This document shows positions 5,290 through 9,329 of a DNA stretch of 9,329 nucleotides, one piece after another. A model generated the notes under the pieces. The model was not told the origin of the DNA and searched no databases. It was given only the letters and a program-made list of their open reading frames with translations. The position numbers and the translations under genes were made by a program. The stretch spans positions 1 to 9,329 of the forward strand of contig QLUN01000022.1 of NCBI GenBank assembly GCA_018725455.1, read 5' to 3'. Position 1 is the stretch's first letter, and each line of letters starts with the position of its first letter. This DNA comes from Chloroflexota bacterium (lineage in GTDB: Bacteria > Chloroflexota > Dehalococcoidia > SZUA-161 > SpSt-899).

Positions 5290-5376
5290 GATGCAAGGAG
5301 GAGGTGATAGAAAGGAGCAGGATAAACAAGTGTAGGGCCGAATCGTAGCAACAAAAAGAAGCTAAGGAGGTAGAAG

Positions 5377-6303
5377 ATGCTTAAGAAGATAGTGAGTGTG
5401 GCGGTGTTGGTGATGGTGTTACCGCTGGTCGCAGCATGTCCCGCTCCCGCGGAAACGCCGGCAGAGGCGAAAATAGGGGTGGTTGTCAGCATACTGCCAC
5501 TGGCCGATTTCGTGGGGAATATCGGGGGAGAAAGGGTAGATGTCACCGTTATGGTGCCGCCGGGAGCCAGCCCTCATACCTTCGCGCCGACACCAGGCCA
5601 GATGCGGGCGGTGAGCGGGGCAAAGCTCTTTGTCAAGGTCGGCTCGGGGTTGGGGTTCGAGCGGGCCTGGATGGATAGAATCATAGAACAAAACAGGGAC
5701 ATGCTGATTGTTGATTCCTCCCATGGTATCGAGCTAATGGAGATGGTGGCGCATTGTCCCCATGAAGAGAATGATCACGAGGGTGAGGAACATGAGCGAG
5801 AACACCACCACCATGGCGGCATGGACCCCCACATATGGCTCTCCCTGCCGAACGCCAGGATAATGGTTCAGAACATCCGTGATGGCCTCATTGAGATCGA
5901 CCCGGAACATGCCGATTACTATACCACAAACACCGAGAGGTATCTGCAGGAACTGGATGCACTGGACCAATACATCCGTGAACGGCTCGATGGTTTCTTG
6001 AACCGGTATTTCTTGATCTACCATCCGTCACTTGGATACTTTGCCCGTGACTACAACCTGAGGCAACTGGCAATCGAGCACGAGGGGAAAGAACCGACGC
6101 CTAAGGTTATCATGGAAGCCATTGACCTGGCGGTAAAACATAACCTGTCGTATGTCTTTGTGTCGCCGCAACATCCGGTACGGCACGCGGAGACGATCGC
6201 CAGATCGATCAACGCACAGACAGCATCTATAGACGAGCTCCCTCGATACTTTATTCCCAGCATGCGCAATGTAGCGGATTTACTTGCCCGTGAGATGGAG
6301 TAA
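5377..6303 (+). CDS. znuA: Zinc ABC transporter substrate-binding lipoprotein ZnuA
   Basis: This 308-residue extracytoplasmic protein captures zinc (or manganese) for the ZnuBC importer; it is of the cluster A-I solute-binding type. The signal peptide ends in the lipobox V18-A-A-C21, so the mature protein should be lipid-anchored at C21. Metal ligands expected for the family are H67 (SPH), H152 (DPHIW), H216 (YHPSLGYF) and D286 (IDEL). A histidine- and acid-rich loop spans about 126-146, ending in four consecutive histidines; such loops are typical of zinc-specific members. The position that often holds glutamate before PQ is S263 here. The length is normal. AAGGAGG stands 6 bases before the ATG. 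The gene follows zur by 200 bases and precedes znuC by 187 bases, a wide gap for this operon that holds repeats. Zinc is favoured over manganese by the histidine loop. Confidence 0.95.
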   Translation: MLKKIVSVAVLVMVLPLVAACPAPAETPAEAKIGVVVSILPLADFVGNIGGERVDVTVMVPPGASPHTFAPTPGQMRAVSGAKLFVKVGSGLGFERAWMDRIIEQNRDMLIVDSSHGIELMEMVAHCPHEENDHEGEEHEREHHHHGGMDPHIWLSLPNARIMVQNIRDGLIEIDPEHADYYTTNTERYLQELDALDQYIRERLDGFLNRYFLIYHPSLGYFARDYNLRQLAIEHEGKEPTPKVIMEAIDLAVKHNLSYVFVSPQHPVRHAETIARSINAQTASIDELPRYFIPSMRNVADLLAREME

Positions 6304-6374
6304 ACCCTCATAGGCGGCTGCCCACCCGCAAATCATGAAAACGAACGAGTCTACAGCCGACAGCAGGGTGGGGG

Positions 6375-6409
6375 GCTGAAAGCTGACGGCTGACCGCTGA
6401 AGGCTGTTT
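6375..6409. repeat. Heptanucleotide tandem repeat (GCTGANN)5 in the znuA-znuC gap
   Basis: Five successive 7-base units begin with GCTG: gctgaaa, gctgacg, gctgacc, gctgaag and gctgttt. The last unit is degenerate. It lies in the 187-base space between znuA and znuC. It resembles the short tandemly repeated heptanucleotides known from cyanobacteria, and a similar 7-base period appears inside recF. Confidence 0.8.
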
Positions 6410-6448
6410 TCAGAGTAAACCAGATAGTTTCAGGTCTGGAGACTCGCT

Positions 6449-6466
6449 GGTTCGATGAATCGAACC
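6449..6466 (+). other. Perfect 8-bp hairpin upstream of znuC
   Basis: GGTTCGAT (6449-6456) and ATCGAACC (6459-6466) pair perfectly over a 2-base GA centre. The hairpin ends 15 bases before the znuC ribosome binding site (GGAG at 6482-6485). No T run follows. It could stabilise or stall the message between znuA and znuC, or belong to the repeat element in the gap. Confidence 0.5.
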
Positions 6467-6490
6467 CCTGCGCTGAGACACGGAGCATGT

Positions 6491-7246
6491 ATGACCAGCA
6501 AGGAAGTTGTCTGTTTAGAAGATGTATCGGCCCATTATGATGGTGTACCGGTGTTGGAGGGGATAAACCTGTCCATATATCAGGATGATTTCCTGGGCAT
6601 AATAGGGCCAAACGGAGGGGGGAAGACTACCCTGCTCAAGATTATCCTCGGCCTGGTAAAGCCAGGCCGAGGAAGGGTCAGCGTCTTCGGAGATACCCCG
6701 GAGAAGGGGCGTAAATATATCGGCTATGTCTCGCAATATAGCCTGTTCGATCGGGACTTCCCGGCGAGCGTCTGGGATGTGGTGATGATGGGTCGACTGG
6801 GGAAAACCGGCCTCTTCCGAAAATACAGTAAACAAGACCGCGAGGCGACTCTGCGCGCCCTGGAAGCGATGGAGATTCTGGATTACAAGGGTCAGCAAAT
6901 AGGGAAACTCTCCGGTGGACAGCGGCAGCGAGCCTTCATCGCCAGGGCACTGGTCACCGATCCGGAGCTCCTCCTCCTTGATGAGCCCACAGCAAGCGTC
7001 GATACCCCCATGAAAACCGATTTTTACGAGCTCCTGGAAAGGTTGAGGCAAAGGATGGCCATCGTTCTGGTCTCGCACGACATCAGCACCATCTCCATTT
7101 ACGTGGATAAGATCGCCTGCCTCAACCGGGAGCTTTACTACCATAGCTCAAAGGAGCTAGCCGCCGAGGAGCTGGAGGCAGCCTACCGGTGCCCGGTGGA
7201 GATGATAGCCCACGGTGTTCCCCATCGGATACTGAAGGAGCACTAA
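6491..7246 (+). CDS. znuC: Zinc ABC transporter ATP-binding protein ZnuC
   Basis: This is a 251-residue cytoplasmic ATPase that powers zinc import through ZnuB. Motifs in order: Walker A GPNGGGKTT (39-47), Q-loop Q82, signature LSGGQRQR (140-147), Walker B LLLLDEP (160-166), D-loop SVD (169-171) and switch histidine H196 (VSHD). These are complete, and the sequence is close to the metal-transport branch of ABC ATPases (LVKPGRGRV, WDVVMMGRLG). I chose the ATG at 6491, with GGAG 5 bases upstream. An in-frame ATG at 6455 would add 12 residues, has no ribosome site and lies inside the 6449-6466 hairpin. znuB follows 3 bases after the stop, so the two are translationally coupled. The C-terminal 40 residues (SSKELAAEELEAAYRCPVEM) match the usual family tail. 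Confidence 0.95.
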   Translation: MTSKEVVCLEDVSAHYDGVPVLEGINLSIYQDDFLGIIGPNGGGKTTLLKIILGLVKPGRGRVSVFGDTPEKGRKYIGYVSQYSLFDRDFPASVWDVVMMGRLGKTGLFRKYSKQDREATLRALEAMEILDYKGQQIGKLSGGQRQRAFIARALVTDPELLLLDEPTASVDTPMKTDFYELLERLRQRMAIVLVSHDISTISIYVDKIACLNRELYYHSSKELAAEELEAAYRCPVEMIAHGVPHRILKEH

Positions 7247-7249
7247 CCC

Positions 7250-8074
7250 ATGATAGAAGCGCTTCAATACGAATTCATGCGAAATGCCCTGACCGCTGGA
7301 CTGCTGGCGGCGGTTGCCTGCGGCATTATCGGCTGCTACGTGGTAGTCAAGCGGATGGTCTTCATCAGTGGCGGTGTCTCCCATGCCTCATTTGGGGGTA
7401 TCGGATTGGGCTACTTTCTGGGAATATCCCCAATCGTAGGGGCATTTTTTTTCACCATCACCGCTGCTCTGGTCATGGGGGTAGTAACCAGGAGAGCCAA
7501 GATCCCTGAAGATACCAGCATCGGAATCCTGTGGGCCATAGGAATGGCGATGGGGATAATCTTCATCGGATTAACACCAGGATTCCCCCCCGACCTCATG
7601 AGCTACCTCTTCGGGAACATCCTCATCGTAACTACCGCCGACATAATCATGATGCTGATCCTGGCTGCCATCATCGTTTTTGTGGTAGTCCTGCTTTATA
7701 AGGAGTTCCTGTCCCTCTCCTTCGATGAGGAATTCGCCACAGTGGTTGGCGTTCCCGTCGAGTGGCTCTATTTTCTTCTCTTATGCCTGATCGCCTTCAC
7801 AGTGGTGGTGCTGATACGGGTGGTGGGAACTATCCTGGTCATCGCCCTGCTCACTATCCCGGCCGCAACGGCGAGGCGGTTCACCCACGACCTCAAGAAG
7901 ATGATGCTTCTTGCGATTCTCTTCGGAAGCCTCTTTACCTCCGGCGGCCTCTGGCTTTCATACGAACTCGATCTGGCGTCAGGGGCTGCGATCATACTGG
8001 TGAGCGGAGTAACATTCCTGGCATCGCTGTTCGTTTCAAGATTGCCGCTGATGACCAGAGTCGGCCGGGGATGA
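7250..8074 (+). CDS. znuB: Zinc ABC transporter permease ZnuB
   Basis: This 274-residue inner-membrane permease of the ABC-3 metal family forms the channel used by ZnuA and ZnuC. About eight to nine hydrophobic segments can be seen (roughly 14-32, 41-58, 61-79, 91-108, 131-149, 172-188, 190-206, 216-234 and 246-264). The family signatures are GGVSHASFGGIGLG (41-54), a likely part of the translocation path, and VGTILVIALLTIPAATARR (192-210), near the ATPase contact. The start ATG is 3 bases after the znuC stop, with AAGGAG 9 bases upstream inside the end of znuC. The length is normal. Substrate choice between zinc and manganese rests on ZnuA. Its 3' end converges with recF, leaving only 9 bases between the stop codons. 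Confidence 0.95.
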   Translation: MIEALQYEFMRNALTAGLLAAVACGIIGCYVVVKRMVFISGGVSHASFGGIGLGYFLGISPIVGAFFFTITAALVMGVVTRRAKIPEDTSIGILWAIGMAMGIIFIGLTPGFPPDLMSYLFGNILIVTTADIIMMLILAAIIVFVVVLLYKEFLSLSFDEEFATVVGVPVEWLYFLLLCLIAFTVVVLIRVVGTILVIALLTIPAATARRFTHDLKKMMLLAILFGSLFTSGGLWLSYELDLASGAAIILVSGVTFLASLFVSRLPLMTRVGRG

Positions 8075-8092
8075 ACCCCGGCGCTACGCCGG
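8064..8092. terminator. Hairpins between convergent znuB and recF
   Basis: GCCGGGG (8064-8070) and CCCCGGC (8076-8082) form a 7-bp GC stem with the znuB stop codon in the loop. CCGGCG (8078-8083) and CGCCGG (8087-8092) form a second stem with the recF stop CTA as the loop; the two are mutually exclusive. No T run follows on either strand, so a factor-independent terminator is uncertain. A bidirectional barrier or an interspersed palindrome are the options. Confidence 0.45.
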
Positions 8093-9319
8093 TTCTACCC
8101 TGCCATCCGCTACCCTGAATTTCTCTGCTCGGGCCAGAAACTCGGACGGGAAGCGGTCGAGATCGGTGGTGGTAATCAGCACCTGCCGATAGTTGGAGAT
8201 GGCCTCCAGTAGATGCTGACGTCTCTCCGGGTCGAGTTCCGAAAGGACATCATCCAGGAGCAAGACCGGCGACTCGCCCGTTCGAATCAGCATAAACCTG
8301 GCTTCGGAGAGCTTGAGTGATAGGGCAATGGTTCGCTGCTGTCCGCGAGAGCCGTAGGTTCCCATATCTATTTCGTTGACCAGAAACCCGAGGTCATCCC
8401 GATGCGGTCCTATCAGAGACAGGCCGCGCGCCAACTCCCGCTGGCGGGCGGCGCCGAGCACCCTGTTGAAGGCTTGCTCCATTTCAGGAAGGCCTCTCAT
8501 TAGTCTGGAATCTGGAGTCTGGAATCTGGAGTCTGGAGACGCTTCGCTCTGGAGCTCCCCTCCCCCCGACTCTCGACTCTCGACTCTTGACTCTAATTCG
8601 ATACTTGGCCGATACTGTAGAGTCAGTTTCTCCTGGCCACCGCTGAGTTGATCATGCATCGGGTTGGCCAGATCGTTCAGCTCGGCAATAGTCCGCTGTC
8701 GCTGGAGGACGATGTAAGCGCCTGCCTTCACCAGTTCCTGATCCCAGAAGAGCAGCTCGTCGGGTCTGGACTGACGGGCGGCTATCTGGCGTAGAAGGTG
8801 GTTCCTTTGTGAGAGGACCTTGTTGTAGCGCTGTAATGCCCTCAGATACTGGGGGTCGACCTGCGAGTTGGTGATATCAAGATACCTTCGACGTATTGCC
8901 GGCTCACCGCCAATGAGGTCAATGTCCCGCGGGCTGAACATTACTGTGTTGAGCTGACCAATGAGATCAACCGCACGGCGTGCCACGCCGTTCACGCGGA
9001 TGTACTTCTGGATAGGGACAAGACTGCCTTCGAGTGCAGAGCGAGGTCGCAGGATGATCTCCAGTTGAGCCTTCCGTTCAGCTTTCTGGATGCTGGCCGA
9101 AAGGCGGGCGAAAGGCAGTTTCTCACCGGCAGCCTCCCAGTTGATGAGATCCCTCTCGGTTCGAGAAAAGCGGGTGGTCGCCAGAAAACAAATAGACTCC
9201 AGTAGATTGCTTTTCCCCTGAGCATTGCCCCCCTGGAACACCGAGACGTGTAGTGGGAGATCGAGCTCCAATCGAACGTAATTACGGAAATTGGTTAGAC
9301 TAAGATGCTGAAGGTACAC
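8084..9319 (-). CDS. recF: DNA replication and repair protein RecF, with low-complexity insert
   Basis: This 411-residue SMC-like ATPase loads RecA at gapped DNA together with RecO and RecR. Motifs: Walker A G30-GNAQGKS37, the MFSPRDIDLI stretch at 127-136, GPHRDDL at 304-310, signature YGSRGQQRT (322-330) and Walker B VLLLDDVLSELD (352-363). The start is GTG at 9319, which fits the family's M-Y-L opening; only 10 bases lie upstream in the window, so an earlier start or the ribosome site cannot be seen. RecF is usually about 360-385 residues. The surplus is explained by residues 243-274, rich in S, R, E, P and D, which are coded by two heptanucleotide arrays. The insert lies between the YRPS strand and the segment leading to GPHRDDL, a variable part of the lobe, so ATPase motifs are untouched and function is probably kept. 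recF is normally near dnaA/dnaN; here it converges on znuB. Confidence 0.93.
   Translation of the reverse strand: MYLQHLSLTNFRNYVRLELDLPLHVSVFQGGNAQGKSNLLESICFLATTRFSRTERDLINWEAAGEKLPFARLSASIQKAERKAQLEIILRPRSALEGSLVPIQKYIRVNGVARRAVDLIGQLNTVMFSPRDIDLIGGEPAIRRRYLDITNSQVDPQYLRALQRYNKVLSQRNHLLRQIAARQSRPDELLFWDQELVKAGAYIVLQRQRTIAELNDLANPMHDQLSGGQEKLTLQYRPSIELESRVESRESGGGELQSEASPDSRFQTPDSRLMRGLPEMEQAFNRVLGAARQRELARGLSLIGPHRDDLGFLVNEIDMGTYGSRGQQRTIALSLKLSEARFMLIRTGESPVLLLDDVLSELDPERRQHLLEAISNYRQVLITTTDLDRFPSEFLARAEKFRVADGRVEPA
8504..8595. repeat. Two heptanucleotide arrays inserted in recF
   Basis: Plus-strand TCTGGAR is repeated five times (8504-8538) and GACTCTN four times (8568-8595), separated by 29 bases. 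The arrays carry GAGTC and GACTC, so they are partly complementary and can fold on each other. The reading frame of recF stays open, and the array codes residues 243-272. The 7-base period is the same as in the znuA-znuC gap, but the unit differs. Confidence 0.9.
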
Positions 9320-9329
9320 GGCGGTATCC

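Noticed and set aside
6449..6470. tRNA T-arm remnant (GGTTCGA next to ATCGAACC)
   Set aside because: No acceptor, D or anticodon arms can be built on either strand. It is simply a perfect short hairpin.

Overview
The window is a metal-homeostasis locus from a bacterium. The coding style suggests a mid-GC bacterium with strong Shine-Dalgarno sites, a lipobox on the zinc-binding protein and several interspersed palindromic and heptanucleotide repeats. Chloroflexota (for example Dehalococcoidia) from an environmental metagenome would fit, but this is an impression from protein style, not a demonstrated assignment. No rRNA, tRNA, CRISPR array or classical insertion sequence was found.

Left part (53-3254, minus strand). 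A metal-efflux operon reads right to left: a CsoR-family repressor, a P1B-type heavy-metal ATPase with no HMA domain, and a small cupin protein lacking the usual metal-binding histidines. A near-consensus sigma-70 promoter (TTGACA, 17 nt, TAAACT) precedes csoR and is followed at once by a GC-centred palindrome that looks like a CsoR operator. Upstream, a 187-bp unit is repeated twice without a visible difference. Each unit carries the same promoter, operator, ribosome binding site and the first ~25 codons of csoR, closed by a stop at codon 21. csoR is therefore preceded by three promoter-operator modules in series, two of which head a 20-residue broken csoR start.

Middle (3255-4677). An uncharacterised 330-residue protein with a C-terminal winged helix is coded on the minus strand. 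It lies between two palindromes: a 10-4-10 dyad just past its stop codon and a 52-bp multi-hairpin element before its start. The next ~270 bases hold further GC-rich palindromes and no convincing gene.

Right part (4678-8074, plus strand). A Fur-family regulator (probably Zur) has its own extended -10 promoter. It is followed by znuA (zinc-binding lipoprotein), znuC (ATPase) and znuB (permease), a complete high-affinity zinc (or manganese) ABC importer. The dyad at 3306-3329 recurs at 5245-5268 in the zur-znuA gap, so one palindrome type stands upstream of both the efflux and the uptake operon. The znuA-znuC gap is unusually long for an operon (187 bases) and contains a heptanucleotide repeat.

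Right edge (8084-9319, minus strand). recF converges on znuB. Its reading frame is interrupted in frame by two heptanucleotide repeat arrays that add about 30 low-complexity residues.

Read as a whole, the window places metal export (CsoR control) and metal import (Fur/Zur control) back to back, separated by a repeat-rich spacer with a possible mobile or replication-related orphan gene.
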